A stretch of DNA of 64,000 nucleotides from Azohydromonas caseinilytica (GCF_012927045.1 NZ_JABBFW010000007.1:248001-312000); one strand, 5' to 3'. Shown: positions 1 to 8,490, counted from the stretch's first letter. The notes: a model not told the origin generated them from the letters alone. Numbers and translations are program-made.

Positions 1-618
1 CCGGCGCACATGCCGGTGTCGGCCAAGATGCGGCTGGGCTTCAACGACGACACGCGGGCCGAGGACTGCGCCCAGGCCATCGAGGCCGCCGGCGCCGATG
101 AGCTGGTCGTGCATGCCCGCACCAAGGTCCACGGCTACAAGCCGCCCGCGTACTGGGAGCGCGTGGCCGACATCCGCGCCGTGGTGCGCCTGCCCATGGT
201 CGCCAATGGCGAGATCTGGACCGTCGAGGACGCCCGCCGCTGCCGCGAGGTGTCGGGCTGCCAGTCGCTGATGCTGGGCCGCGGCATGGTCAGCGACCCG
301 GGGCTGGCGCTGGCGATCCGTGGCGGCGCGGGCATCGCCTGGAGCGCGCTGCTGCCGCTGATGCTGGACTTCTGGGCGCATGTCTCCCGCCGCGTCGAGC
401 CGCGGCACCGCGCCGGGCGCCTCAAGCAATGGCTGAACTACCTGCGCCGCACCTACCCCGAGGCGCAGGCCGCCTACGACGCCGTGCGCACGCTCAACGA
501 CCCGCGCCAGGTGGCGGCGGCGGTGTTCGGCGAGGCGGCGGCGCGCATCGACATTCCGGCGCCGCGACGCCGCGCCTGGGCCGAGGCACGGGAGCGGGAC
601 GAGGAAGTCCCGGCCTGA
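1..618 (+). CDS. dusC: tRNA-dihydrouridine(16) synthase C, C-terminal part (5' end outside window)
   Basis: This is the C-terminal two thirds of a flavin-dependent tRNA dihydrouridine synthase, which reduces uridine 16 in the tRNA D-loop using FMN and NADPH. The frame is open from base 1, so the true start lies upstream. Visible Dus motifs are VSAKMRLGF, the HARTK segment near residue 38 of the visible part, the phosphate-binding stretch VVANGEIW-like (here MVANGEIW) and LMLGRGMVSDP. The C-terminal helical tail, with a WLNYLRRTYPEAQ-like segment, fits DusC rather than DusA or DusB. About 110 N-terminal residues, including the NxGCP catalytic loop, are missing from view. The next gene begins 13 bases downstream, so the two may be co-transcribed. 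Confidence 0.86.
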   Translation, partial: PAHMPVSAKMRLGFNDDTRAEDCAQAIEAAGADELVVHARTKVHGYKPPAYWERVADIRAVVRLPMVANGEIWTVEDARRCREVSGCQSLMLGRGMVSDPGLALAIRGGAGIAWSALLPLMLDFWAHVSRRVEPRHRAGRLKQWLNYLRRTYPEAQAAYDAVRTLNDPRQVAAAVFGEAAARIDIPAPRRRAWAEARERDEEVPA

Positions 619-631
619 CGGGGTCGCTGCC

Positions 632-1483
632 ATGGACACGCCGGCGCTGCCCCTGACGCGCTTCCACCTGCGCCGCCTGCACGAGCTGTGGCGCTCCGCG
701 GGCTGGCCCTGCCAGGACCTGCTGGAGGTGGAGCTGCTGGCTGCCGGGCTGCTGGAGCGGCTGGTCGAGGACGGGCGCGAGCGGCTGCGCCTGACGGAAA
801 CCGGCATCGCCGCCCTGGCCGCCGGCCGGCAGCGCAACCGGCGCGCCTTCGATGCGCACGAGGCCTTGGTGGAGCGCGTGGCGCGGCACCTGCAGCGCAG
901 CGGGCGCGTGGTCTACACCGAGCTGAAGCTGCGGGCGCAGGTGGCGGTGAGCTCGCCGACGCAGGCCGTGGCGGTGGCGGAGGGCGCGCCAGCCGCGCTG
1001 CCATCCCTGCCCTCGACCGAGCCGCTGCCGCCCGGCCTGGGCTTCGAGGACGAGATGCCGCTCCCCAGCGCGGCACCGGGAAAACTGCGCTGGGTGCAGG
1101 CGCGGCCGGACGTGTTCTCCATCCGCTACACGAGCGTGGAGGCCTACCTGCAGCCGCTGGTCCACGAGATCAAGGTGCGGCGCTCGGACCTGCTGTCGGA
1201 CCTGCGCAAGCCCGAGAAGCGCGCCGCCTACCTGGGCATGGCGGCGGAGTGCTGGTACGTGCTGGCCGAGGGCATCGGCGGCCCGGAGGACGTGCCGCCG
1301 GAGTGCGGCGTGCTGATCGCCACCGCCTCCGGCCTGGAATGCGCCCGCCCGGCCCCGCCGCGCGCCAAGCGCATGCGCTTCGACCTGTGGATGGCGCTGG
1401 CGCGGGCCACGCCGCTGGGGCGGGAGGACGACGAGCGGCAGGGGTGGCTGGGCGGGGTGCCGGACGCGGAAGACTGCGCGTAG
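632..1483 (+). CDS. MmcB-like predicted PD-(D/E)XK nuclease with N-terminal winged-helix-like region
   Basis: A 283-residue protein of unproven function. The first 75 residues read like a winged helix, with a basic amphipathic start (RFHLRRLHELWR) and LLERLVEDGRERLRLTETG, as in MarR- or FokI-type DNA-binding wings. Residues 80-160 are a variable, Pro-rich linker. The C-terminal third holds RPDVFSI followed by HEIKVRRSDLLSDLRKPEKR and ECWYVL. The spaced Asp and E-x-K pair are the signature of the PD-(D/E)XK nuclease fold, and the EIK..RSDLLSD segment resembles the MmcB DNA-repair family. Cytoplasmic, no membrane segment. Family placement is by eye and moderate; it could instead be a non-catalytic member of the fold. 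Confidence 0.6.
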   Translation: MDTPALPLTRFHLRRLHELWRSAGWPCQDLLEVELLAAGLLERLVEDGRERLRLTETGIAALAAGRQRNRRAFDAHEALVERVARHLQRSGRVVYTELKLRAQVAVSSPTQAVAVAEGAPAALPSLPSTEPLPPGLGFEDEMPLPSAAPGKLRWVQARPDVFSIRYTSVEAYLQPLVHEIKVRRSDLLSDLRKPEKRAAYLGMAAECWYVLAEGIGGPEDVPPECGVLIATASGLECARPAPPRAKRMRFDLWMALARATPLGREDDERQGWLGGVPDAEDCA

Positions 1484-1602
1484 GCGCTCCGCGAACCACG
1501 GCGTGGAGCTTTGGACTGCTCACGCTGGCTTTGGCGTATCTGGAGGGGGTGTTGCGGTTCTGTAACATCCGGCACCGGCACGACTCCTGCTATTGCCGCC
1601 CG

Positions 1603-2370
1603 ATGCCCTTGCCCACCCTCTCCACTTTCTCCCAGCCCGTGGCCTTCCTCGGCCAGGTGCTGCTGGCCGGCGTGGGGCTGGTGCGCGGCAAGGTCCGGCT
1701 CAGCGCCCGCGACCTCGCCCGCGTCTCCACCGACACCAGCGCGCGCGCGCTGCCGATCATCACCGTGGTCAACGTGCTGGTGGGCTCCATCCTCGCCTTC
1801 GTCGGCGCGGTGCAGCTGGTGCGCTTCGGCGCGGGCATCTACGTGGCGGACCTGGTGGGCATCGCCGTGGCGCGCGAGATGGCCGCCGTCATCACCGCCG
1901 TGGTGATGTGCGGGCGCACCGGCGCGGCCTTCGCCGCCGAGCTCGCCACCATGCAGGCCAACGAGGAGATCGACGCCTACGAGGTGCTGGGCATCGACCC
2001 GGTGCCCTACTTGGTGCTGCCGCGCGTGATGTCGCTGCTGCTGCTGCTGCCGCTGCTCTACATCTACGCCTGCCTGGCCGGGCTGCTGGGCGGCATGGTG
2101 GTGGGCGGCGGCATGCTGCAGCTCGCACCCCAGGCCTACCTGGACCGCACCGCCATCGTCCTGAGCTGGAACCACCTGGGCCTGGGCCTGGTGAAGTGCA
2201 TCGCCTTCGGCGCCCTCATCGGCATCGTCGGCTGCTACTGCGGGCTGCACGCCAAGCGCAACGCCGCCGGCGTGGGCCAGGCCACCACGCAGGCCGTGGT
2301 CGCCAGCATCGTCGGCGTGATCGTGCTGGACTCGCTGTTCGCCATCCTGGCCAACGCGCTGGGGGTGTGA
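1603..2370 (+). CDS. MlaE-family ABC transporter permease (phospholipid/MCE system)
   Basis: A 255-residue inner-membrane permease of the MlaE family, which works with an ATPase and an MCE-domain protein to move phospholipids or other hydrophobic molecules between inner and outer membranes. Five or so hydrophobic segments are visible, with the family core GRTGAAFAAELATMQANEEIDA-type stretch after residue 105 (GRTG.A..AELATM) and LPRVMSLLLLLPLL. The start ATG was chosen because it opens directly onto MPLPTLSTFSQP, and the reading frame upstream has no family similarity. It heads a four-gene operon; the ATPase gene starts 5 bases after its stop. No N-terminal STAS domain is present, unlike some MlaE homologues. 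Confidence 0.88.
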   Translation: MPLPTLSTFSQPVAFLGQVLLAGVGLVRGKVRLSARDLARVSTDTSARALPIITVVNVLVGSILAFVGAVQLVRFGAGIYVADLVGIAVAREMAAVITAVVMCGRTGAAFAAELATMQANEEIDAYEVLGIDPVPYLVLPRVMSLLLLLPLLYIYACLAGLLGGMVVGGGMLQLAPQAYLDRTAIVLSWNHLGLGLVKCIAFGALIGIVGCYCGLHAKRNAAGVGQATTQAVVASIVGVIVLDSLFAILANALGV

Positions 2371-2375
2371 GCGCC

Positions 2376-3137
2376 ATGACGCAGCCGGTGGTGGAAGTGA
2401 AAGACCTGGAAATGCGCTTCGGCACCCGGCTGATCCAGCGCGGCGTCAGCTTCGCGGTGGCGCCGGGGACGATCTTCGCCGTCATGGGCGGCTCGGGCGT
2501 GGGCAAGAGCACGCTGCTGCGCCACATGATCGGCCTGCTGCCCCCGGCGGCCGGCCAGGTGCTGCACCAGGGCACCGACTACTGGGCCAGCGACCTCGCC
2601 ACCCGCGCCAGGCTGCGCGCGCGCTGCGGGATGCTGTTCCAGAGCGCCGCGCTGTGGAGCGCCATGACGGTGCTGGAGAACGTGATGCTGCCGCTGGAGC
2701 AGCTCACCAAGCTGAATCGCGCCCAGCGCCGCGAGCGCGCCCTGCAGGTGCTGGGCTGGGTCGGGCTGGAGAGCTTCGCCGGCTACCTGCCCGAGCGGCT
2801 GTCGGGCGGCATGAAGAAGCGCGCCGGCCTGGCGCGCGCCATCGCCGCGGAGCCGCCGCTGCTGTTCCTGGACGAACCCTCGGCCGGCCTGGACCCGATC
2901 AGCGCCAAGCGCCTGGACGACCTGGTGCTCGACATCCGCCAGCGCACCGGCGCCGCGGTGGTGATGGTCAGCCACGAGCTGCCCAGCCTCATGGCCATCG
3001 CCGACGACGGCATCTATCTGGACGATGAGAGCCGGCACCCCATCGGCCGCGGCAGCCCGCGCCAGCTGCGCGACGCGCCCGACACCCATCCCACCGTGCG
3101 CGCCTTCCTGCGCCGCGAGGAACCTCCCGCATCATGA
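2376..3137 (+). CDS. MlaF-family ABC transporter ATP-binding protein
   Basis: A 253-residue ATPase that powers the adjacent MlaE-type permease. Walker A is GGSGVGKST (residues 38-46), the ABC signature LSGGM (142-146) and Walker B LLFLDEPSAGLDP (from 162), with a VSHE switch histidine near 205. Inserted QSAALWSAMTVLENV before the signature is typical of MlaF-like ATPases. It starts 5 bases after the permease stop and its stop codon overlaps the ATG of the MCE gene (ATGA), so the three proteins are translationally coupled. Cytoplasmic, membrane-associated through the permease. Paralogue rather than orthologue of the core Mla system is possible, since no mlaB, mlaC or mlaA follows. Confidence 0.9.
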   Translation: MTQPVVEVKDLEMRFGTRLIQRGVSFAVAPGTIFAVMGGSGVGKSTLLRHMIGLLPPAAGQVLHQGTDYWASDLATRARLRARCGMLFQSAALWSAMTVLENVMLPLEQLTKLNRAQRRERALQVLGWVGLESFAGYLPERLSGGMKKRAGLARAIAAEPPLLFLDEPSAGLDPISAKRLDDLVLDIRQRTGAAVVMVSHELPSLMAIADDGIYLDDESRHPIGRGSPRQLRDAPDTHPTVRAFLRREEPPAS

Positions 3138-4123
3138 AAAAACACGCCCTGCTCGTCGGCTCCTTCGCGCTGGGCGCGCTGGCCCTGGTCGTGGCCACCG
3201 TGCTCTGGCTCAGCGGCAACAGCCTGTTCCGCAAGCAGACGCTGGCGAACATCTACTTCCAGGGCGGCGTGGCCGGCCTGTACGTGGGCGCGCCCGTCAC
3301 CTTCCGCGGCGTGCCCGTGGGCCAGGTGGAGGACATCGGCATCGAGGTGGACCAGCGCTCGCTGGACGCGCGCATCCCGGTGCGCATCCGCCTCAATCCC
3401 GACAGCGTGCGCTTTGGATCGGCCGACGGCCAGGCGCCGCCGTCGCTGGAGACGCTGGTCAAGCGCGGGCTGCGCGCCAGGCTGGTGGCGCAGAGCTTCG
3501 TCACCGGGCAGAAGCTCATCGACCTGGACTTCATCGAGGAGGCGCCACCGCCGCCCCAGGCGCGCGGCAGCCGCTACCCGGAGATCCCGGCCGTGCGTGA
3601 CCGCTTCGAGGCGCTGTTCGACCAGGTGGCGCAGTTGCCGCTGCGCGAGACGGTGCAGGACCTGCGCGCCACGCTGCAGGTGCTCAACGCCACCCTGGCC
3701 GAAAGCCGGGACACGGTGCAGAGCGCGCGCCAGGCGCTGGACGACGTGGCCAAGCAGGCCAGCGGCCTGGCCAGCGAGGGCCAGCGCACCCTGCGCGCCA
3801 CCACCGCCGCCATGGACGAGCTGCGCCAGGGCGCCGCCGCCAGCCTGGCCAGCGCCAACCGCCTGCTGGAGGCCAGCCGCGAGACCGTCACCGCCGCCCA
3901 GCCCGAGCTGCAGGCCACGCTGCGCAGCGCGCGCGCCGCGGCCGACACCGCCGAGCAGGCGATGCGCCGGGTCAACGAGCTGGCCGAGCCGGGCGCGCCG
4001 CTGCGTGCCGACCTCGACGGCGCGGTGCGCGACCTGTCGCAGGCCGCGCGCAGCCTGCGCGACTTCAGCGAGCTGATCGAGGAACAACCCAACGCGGTCA
4101 TCTTCGGCCGCCGCCGCGAATGA
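3134..4123 (+). CDS. MCE-domain (MlaD/PqiB-like) substrate-binding protein
   Basis: A 329-residue membrane-anchored periplasmic protein. Residues 7-27 form one N-terminal transmembrane helix, followed by an MCE beta-barrel domain (about 38-120) with the hallmark YFQGGVAGLYVGAPVTFRGV, VPVGQVEDIGIEV and, later, GLRARLVAQSFVTGQKLIDL. The rest (about 175-310) is Ala/Arg/Glu-rich and predicted to be coiled coil, with repeated heptad-like stretches such as TLRATTAAMDELRQ. MCE proteins bind lipids in a hexameric ring above the permease. The gene overlaps its upstream ATPase by 4 bases and its downstream lipoprotein gene by 4 bases. A single MCE domain plus long coil recalls MlaD-like or LetB-like tunnels. 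Confidence 0.88.
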   Translation: MKKHALLVGSFALGALALVVATVLWLSGNSLFRKQTLANIYFQGGVAGLYVGAPVTFRGVPVGQVEDIGIEVDQRSLDARIPVRIRLNPDSVRFGSADGQAPPSLETLVKRGLRARLVAQSFVTGQKLIDLDFIEEAPPPPQARGSRYPEIPAVRDRFEALFDQVAQLPLRETVQDLRATLQVLNATLAESRDTVQSARQALDDVAKQASGLASEGQRTLRATTAAMDELRQGAAASLASANRLLEASRETVTAAQPELQATLRSARAAADTAEQAMRRVNELAEPGAPLRADLDGAVRDLSQAARSLRDFSELIEEQPNAVIFGRRRE

Positions 4124-4803
4124 CACCCCTGCACACCGCCTGCCGTGCCGCCGCGGCACTGTCGCTGTCCGCCCTGCTCTGGGGCTGCGCCAGCGCGCCG
4201 CCCTCTTCCACCTTCCTGGCGCTGCCCAGCCTCGGCGCGCCGGAGGCCACCGGCGCGGATGGCCGCGGCGGCGTGGCCGCCCCGGCGGCCAGCCCCGCCA
4301 TCGGCGCCACCGGCGTGGCCACCGCGCCGGTGCTGGTGGTGCGGCGCCTGGGGCTGCCGGAGTACCTGCTGGCGCGGCGCGTGCGCTACCGCGCCGACAC
4401 CACCACGGTGGACGACTGGCCCCGCACCTTCTGGGCCGAGCGCATCGAGGTGGCCATGACGCGCGAGCTCACCGCCGCGCTGCGCCAGCGGCTGCCGGGT
4501 TGGACGCTGTGCAACGCCAGCTGCGGCGCTGCTGCCGGCGAGGCGGAGCCGCGGGCGCAGACGCTGCGGCTGGAGTTCTCGCCGCTGGATTTCCGGCGCG
4601 ACCGCCATGAGCTGTTCACCGTGGTGCGCGGCAGCTTGGAGGCGCCCGACGGCACGCTGCTGCAGCGCATCGAGCGCCGCTACACGCTGCCGGCCCGCGC
4701 CGACACGCCGCAGGCGCATGCCGAGCTGCTGGGCGAACTGCTGCAGCGGCTCGCGGCCGACCTGAGCCCGCTGGTGCAGGCCGGAGCACCGGCCGGGGGC
4801 TGA
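4120..4803 (+). CDS. ABC-type transport auxiliary lipoprotein (PqiC-like)
   Basis: A 227-residue predicted outer-membrane lipoprotein. The N-terminus is a lipoprotein signal ending in ALLWGC, with Cys23 as the lipidation site. The mature part has an Ala/Gly-rich linker and then the auxiliary domain seen in PqiC/YmbA-type proteins: VLVVRRLGLPEYLLARRVRYR, WAERIEVAMTRELTAALRQRL, and a C-terminal segment on a paired sheet. It overlaps the MCE gene by 4 bases (ATGA), making it the last gene of the MlaE-MlaF-MCE-lipoprotein operon. The likely role is to tether the MCE tunnel to the outer membrane. Recognition is firm as to family, inferred as to partner. Confidence 0.82.
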   Translation: MTPLHTACRAAAALSLSALLWGCASAPPSSTFLALPSLGAPEATGADGRGGVAAPAASPAIGATGVATAPVLVVRRLGLPEYLLARRVRYRADTTTVDDWPRTFWAERIEVAMTRELTAALRQRLPGWTLCNASCGAAAGEAEPRAQTLRLEFSPLDFRRDRHELFTVVRGSLEAPDGTLLQRIERRYTLPARADTPQAHAELLGELLQRLAADLSPLVQAGAPAGG

Positions 4804-4814
4804 AGAGCGCCGAA

Positions 4815-4840
4815 GCGCCGGCTGGTCAGGCCGCCGGCGC
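4815..4840. terminator. Hairpin between converging genes, possible bidirectional terminator
   Basis: An 8-bp perfect stem, GCGCCGGC (4815-4822) with GCCGGCGC (4833-4840), encloses a 10-base loop in the 84-bp gap between the converging lipoprotein gene and the PHB depolymerase gene. There is no U-tract on either strand, so intrinsic termination is not certain; the position is the main argument. Confidence 0.35.
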
Positions 4841-4887
4841 CGGTGTGCCCACGGTCCGGGCCCCGGCCCACCGCCCGGCGGACACGC

Positions 4888-6072
4888 TCACTGCGCGGCA
4901 GGCGAGAGCAGCGTGTCGATCATGGCCTTGACGGCCTTCATCTGCGGCGCGGACTGCTTGGAGAAATTCCGGTCCATCGGCGCGTATTTCTCGGTGTAAC
5001 CCCAGAAATCCCAGCAGCCCTTCGGGTTGTAGCGGTACGGGTTGGCCAGATTGCCCAGCGTGCTGGACTTGGCCTGCGGATAAAGCACCACCACGTTGGC
5101 GGCTTCAGCCCATTCGTTGTACCCCGCGCCCTGCACGAAGCGCTTGCCGAAAACCTCGTTGCCGTTCCTGAAACTCTGGCCTTGCTCGCAACCGTGGAAA
5201 GCCACGTGCAGCCGGCATTTCGAACCGTCCTTTTCACAGGCTTGCGGGATATAAACCCAGGCCGTGTCGTCCAGGCCGCTGAATTCCACCTTGCCGGCAT
5301 AGCCTGCCTGCTTGAATTGCCGCAGCTGTGCCGGTTGCGGGGCCAGCGCCTGCTTGTCGCCCAGGTCGGTATACAGCCATTTGAGCAGGCTGCCGGCCGC
5401 GTCGTAGGCGCCCGCATCGGTCGGGCACTTCACCATGAACGGGAAACGGGTCAGATCGCACTGGTCCGAAGATTGCGGCGAAGGAAAAGCGTGGCCGGCA
5501 TTCCTCATGTCCACGTAGTCGATCTGCTCCTTGGGCACGCCCAGGCCCAGGTACAGATCCCTGGCGGCCTCGGTGAGATGGCCGTTCACCACGCCGTCCT
5601 TGTCGCCGCGGTAGATCCAGATCCGCTGCCTGCGCAGGTTGGCGACATCGTCGATCTGGCCCTTGTTGCGCGCCACGGCGCCGTCGGCAAAGGCCAGGTA
5701 CTGGTCGGGGCCCAGGGCGCGGCAGTCCAGGCCGAAGTACCTGGTGACCTCGAACAGCTGCGGCTTGTCCGCCGGGCAGGAGCAGTTGAGCATGGCCGTG
5801 GACACCGAGCCCCGCGAGCAGCCGTAAGGGCCACCGGCCACCATGCCCACGCCCGCCACCGACGCCGAATAGGCCACCCCGAACTGCGAGGCCATATAAG
5901 CACCGGAGGAAATACCGGATACCGTCACCGAATCCTTCTGCAACCCCAGCCGCGGCAAGCCGGGCAGAACCGAATCCTGCGCCTGGGCTGGCGTGGCGGC
6001 CAGCAGCGCGGCCACCGAAACCCATCCCAATACCCGCCGCAGCGGGCGCAATTTATTTGTTTCCCTCAGCAT
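4888..6072 (-). CDS. phaZ: Secreted short-chain-length PHA depolymerase, type 2 catalytic domain
   Basis: A 394-residue extracellular poly(3-hydroxybutyrate) depolymerase-like esterase. A signal peptide (about 1-32, ending AATPAQA) is followed by the lipase box GISSG (Ser55), an Asp in YRGDKDGVVN, a His in NAGHAFP that fits the catalytic position, and an oxyanion-type HGC in VAFHGCEQ. Finding the lipase box first and the HGC motif late is the circularly permuted type 2 order. The protein ends soon after the catalytic domain, so it lacks the linker and substrate-binding domain of classical enzymes and may act on oligomers, amorphous granules or soluble esters. Third-position G+C looks lower than in the neighbours. 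The gene stands alone. Confidence 0.87.
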   Translation of the reverse strand: MLRETNKLRPLRRVLGWVSVAALLAATPAQAQDSVLPGLPRLGLQKDSVTVSGISSGAYMASQFGVAYSASVAGVGMVAGGPYGCSRGSVSTAMLNCSCPADKPQLFEVTRYFGLDCRALGPDQYLAFADGAVARNKGQIDDVANLRRQRIWIYRGDKDGVVNGHLTEAARDLYLGLGVPKEQIDYVDMRNAGHAFPSPQSSDQCDLTRFPFMVKCPTDAGAYDAAGSLLKWLYTDLGDKQALAPQPAQLRQFKQAGYAGKVEFSGLDDTAWVYIPQACEKDGSKCRLHVAFHGCEQGQSFRNGNEVFGKRFVQGAGYNEWAEAANVVVLYPQAKSSTLGNLANPYRYNPKGCWDFWGYTEKYAPMDRNFSKQSAPQMKAVKAMIDTLLSPAAQ

Positions 6073-6307
6073 GGTGCGCCTTTCAATATCTTGTCATTCC
6101 AGGATGACTGCTTTTGAGGCCGCGACAGCCCGCTGCCTACTGCCATGGCATGGCACCTGATTCGTGACCTTTTTCCGGCGGTTCACGGCCCGCGGAGTCC
6201 AGCACGCAAAGCTTGCCGAGAACTGACGCGCGCTCGAAGCCGTTCGGCCCGGCCCATGGTTGCCAGGGCCGGTTTCGGCCCACCGTGGGCGCCTGATTGG
6301 CGCTGTT

Positions 6308-7168
6308 TCAGGAGCGGTTCTTGCGGCGTGAGGCGCCGTTGCGCGCGTCCGGCGCTCGCACTTCCGCGCCCACCACCTCTTCCATGAACGCGACCAGCGC
6401 CGCGGAAGGGTCGTCCTCGTCGCCGTCGGGCGAGATGGCCTGGATGCCCCATTGGGCCAGCACCGCCTGCTGCACCGGGTTGCGCACCGGCAGGAAGATG
6501 TACGAGGGCGGCTGCGGCACGCCCGGCACCGAGGTGTGCCACAGCCGCGCGAGCTTGTAGAACAGGTAGCGGATGTTGATGTCGGCCAGGCTGTAGCCGA
6601 TGAACAGCACCGAGCGGCCCAGCACGTCGGCGCGCAGCTTGATGTCCAGCGGCGACTCGAAGTCCAGGCGCCGGAAGTAGCTCGTCTCGTCGAGCACGAT
6701 GGAATCGTCGTTCTCGAAGTCGCCGTGGAACTTGACGATCTGCGTCACGTCGCGCCGGATGCGCGCCAGGTCGGCCACGCTCACCACCTTGATGAACTCG
6801 CGCCGGTGGTGCTCGAAGGCGTTCTCCAGCCAGCGGTCGTAGTTGGTGGTGTAGATGATCTTGAAGTTGCCGCGCACGATCAGCTCGTGCACCCGGGAGC
6901 TGGCCACCGACATGTCCGGCGCGTGCCACTGCCGGTCCATCCAGCTGCGCAGCGGGCCGATGTTGCCGTGCTGCAGCCGGAAGTACTCCGCCAGCGCCAG
7001 CGCGCTGCCGTACTGGCGGTACTCCTCGGGCTCGAAGCCGAGCTGGCGCGCCATGTGGTCGATGAGCTCGCTCCATGGCGGCAGGCCCAGCGACTGCGAC
7101 ACGCCCGCGCCCACGAACAGGATCAGCTGCTCGCGCTCGTGCGCGGCCTTGAGCGCGGCGGTGTTCAA
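6308..7168 (-). CDS. SIR2-domain (SIR2_2-like) protein coupled to the P450 gene
   Basis: A 286-residue stand-alone SIR2-fold protein. The NAD-binding GAGVS lies at residues 20-24, the ribose-contacting TTNYD at 107-111, the catalytic-type KFHGD (His148) at 146-150 and GYSLAD at 191-196, so the active site looks intact. The tail from about 270 is basic (RRKNRS). SIR2 proteins of this group commonly act as NAD-hydrolysing effectors in bacterial defence, but many are uncharacterised. Its ATG overlaps the stop of the upstream cytochrome P450 gene by 4 bases, so the two are expected to be translated together. Alternative reading: an NAD-dependent deacylase or ADP-ribosyl transferase acting in the P450 pathway. 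Confidence 0.83.
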   Translation of the reverse strand: MNTAALKAAHEREQLILFVGAGVSQSLGLPPWSELIDHMARQLGFEPEEYRQYGSALALAEYFRLQHGNIGPLRSWMDRQWHAPDMSVASSRVHELIVRGNFKIIYTTNYDRWLENAFEHHRREFIKVVSVADLARIRRDVTQIVKFHGDFENDDSIVLDETSYFRRLDFESPLDIKLRADVLGRSVLFIGYSLADINIRYLFYKLARLWHTSVPGVPQPPSYIFLPVRNPVQQAVLAQWGIQAISPDGDEDDPSAALVAFMEEVVGAEVRAPDARNGASRRKNRS

Positions 7169-8427
7169 GGCAGCGCCTGCACGTCGCCGATGACGAAGCC
7201 GCCGCGCGGCAGCGCGGGCAGCCGGCTCATGTCCAGCTCCAGGTCCTGCGGCGGCACCTCCCAGCGCATGCGGTGCAGCAGCCAGTCCAGCGACAGCAGC
7301 ATCAGCGCGATGGCCACGCCCTCGCCCGGGCAGCGGTGGTGCGCATGCGGCTCGGCGCCGCCCTGCGGAATGAGGTCATAGGCGCCGGGCCGGCGCGTGA
7401 GGAAGCGCTGCGGGCGGAAGGCCTCGGGCTTGTCCCAGCTGCGCGCGTCGTGGTCGGTGCCGTAGAGGTCCAGCAGCGCGAGCTGGCCGCGCGGGAAGTG
7501 GTAGCCCTGCCATTCGAAGTCATGGCGCACGCGCGCGGCCACGGCCGGGAAGAAGGGATACCAGCGCCGCACCTCCTGCACGAAAGCCTGGGCGTAGCGC
7601 ATGTCGCCGCCCAGCAGGCTCTCGCTCAGCGGCTCGCGGCACTCGGGATGCACGTGCAGCGCGTGCGCGGCCTGCGTGATGAACACCGACACCGCCACGG
7701 TCGGGCGCAGCAGGTTGATCAGCTCCACGGCGGCGACATGCGGGCGCAGCACGTTGCCGTCCTCGTCGCGGTGCAGCGCCACCGTCTCGGCGGCGCAGCC
7801 CTCGGGCAGTTCCACGCGCCCGGCGCGCGCCTCGCTCAGCAGGTGCGCCAGCCAGGACTCCAGTGCCATGCGCGCCACGCGCGCGTGCAGGTGCTGCAGC
7901 GGCGGACCGATGGCGCGGTCGAACAGCGCCACCAGCTCGCCGCTGCGCAGTTCCACCTGCTCCGGCGCCAGCGGCACGCCAGCCCAGTGGCAGACCGCGC
8001 GCGTGAGCAGCGGGTGCAGTGCGCAATACAGAGAGAAAGGCGGCTGCTGCGCCCAGCGGCCGAGCTCGTGCTCCCACTCGTGCGACACCTGCCGCGCCAG
8101 TGCCGCGAGCTGCTCCGGCGCCAGCGCGCGCATGAACAGCGCCTTGCGCCGGCGATGCCTGGCGCCGTCGAGGGTCTGCACCCCGCCCTTGCCGAACAGC
8201 GTGGCGCGCACCGGCTCGGGCGCGGCGCCGGCGCGCAGGAACAGCGCCTCGTTGTAGAACAGCTCGGCCGCGCGCGGGCCGGTGAAGCACAGCGTGGCGC
8301 GCAGCATCAGCCGCGCCTCCACCACATCGCTGCGGCGGTCCAGGCAATGCCTGTGGATGAAGCGGTAAGGGTCGCCCAAAAACTCCAGGCTGCTGTCCCA
8401 GCCGCCGACGCGGGGAATCGGTCGCAT
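7165..8427 (-). CDS. CYP152-type cytochrome P450, predicted fatty-acid peroxygenase/hydroxylase
   Basis: A 420-residue P450. The haem-thiolate ligand is Cys366 in HHRCPGE, and the I-helix carries LLRPTVAVSVF with the Arg241-Pro242 pair that replaces the usual acid-alcohol pair in CYP152 peroxygenases. These enzymes use hydrogen peroxide and the substrate carboxylate to hydroxylate fatty acids, without reductase partners. Aligning GVQTLDG (Gln84) to P450-BSbeta and OleT puts Gln at the position that is Gln85 in the hydroxylase BSbeta and His85 in the decarboxylase OleT, so hydroxylation is the better guess. No redox-partner genes lie nearby. Its stop overlaps the start of the SIR2 gene. Cytoplasmic, no signal sequence. 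Confidence 0.88.
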   Translation of the reverse strand: MRPIPRVGGWDSSLEFLGDPYRFIHRHCLDRRSDVVEARLMLRATLCFTGPRAAELFYNEALFLRAGAAPEPVRATLFGKGGVQTLDGARHRRRKALFMRALAPEQLAALARQVSHEWEHELGRWAQQPPFSLYCALHPLLTRAVCHWAGVPLAPEQVELRSGELVALFDRAIGPPLQHLHARVARMALESWLAHLLSEARAGRVELPEGCAAETVALHRDEDGNVLRPHVAAVELINLLRPTVAVSVFITQAAHALHVHPECREPLSESLLGGDMRYAQAFVQEVRRWYPFFPAVAARVRHDFEWQGYHFPRGQLALLDLYGTDHDARSWDKPEAFRPQRFLTRRPGAYDLIPQGGAEPHAHHRCPGEGVAIALMLLSLDWLLHRMRWEVPPQDLELDMSRLPALPRGGFVIGDVQALP

Positions 8428-8490
8428 GGCGCCGCTGGGGCAAGCGGTATTCCGCTGCAGGCGCCAAATCCGCCCGGGCTGGACCCGTTG

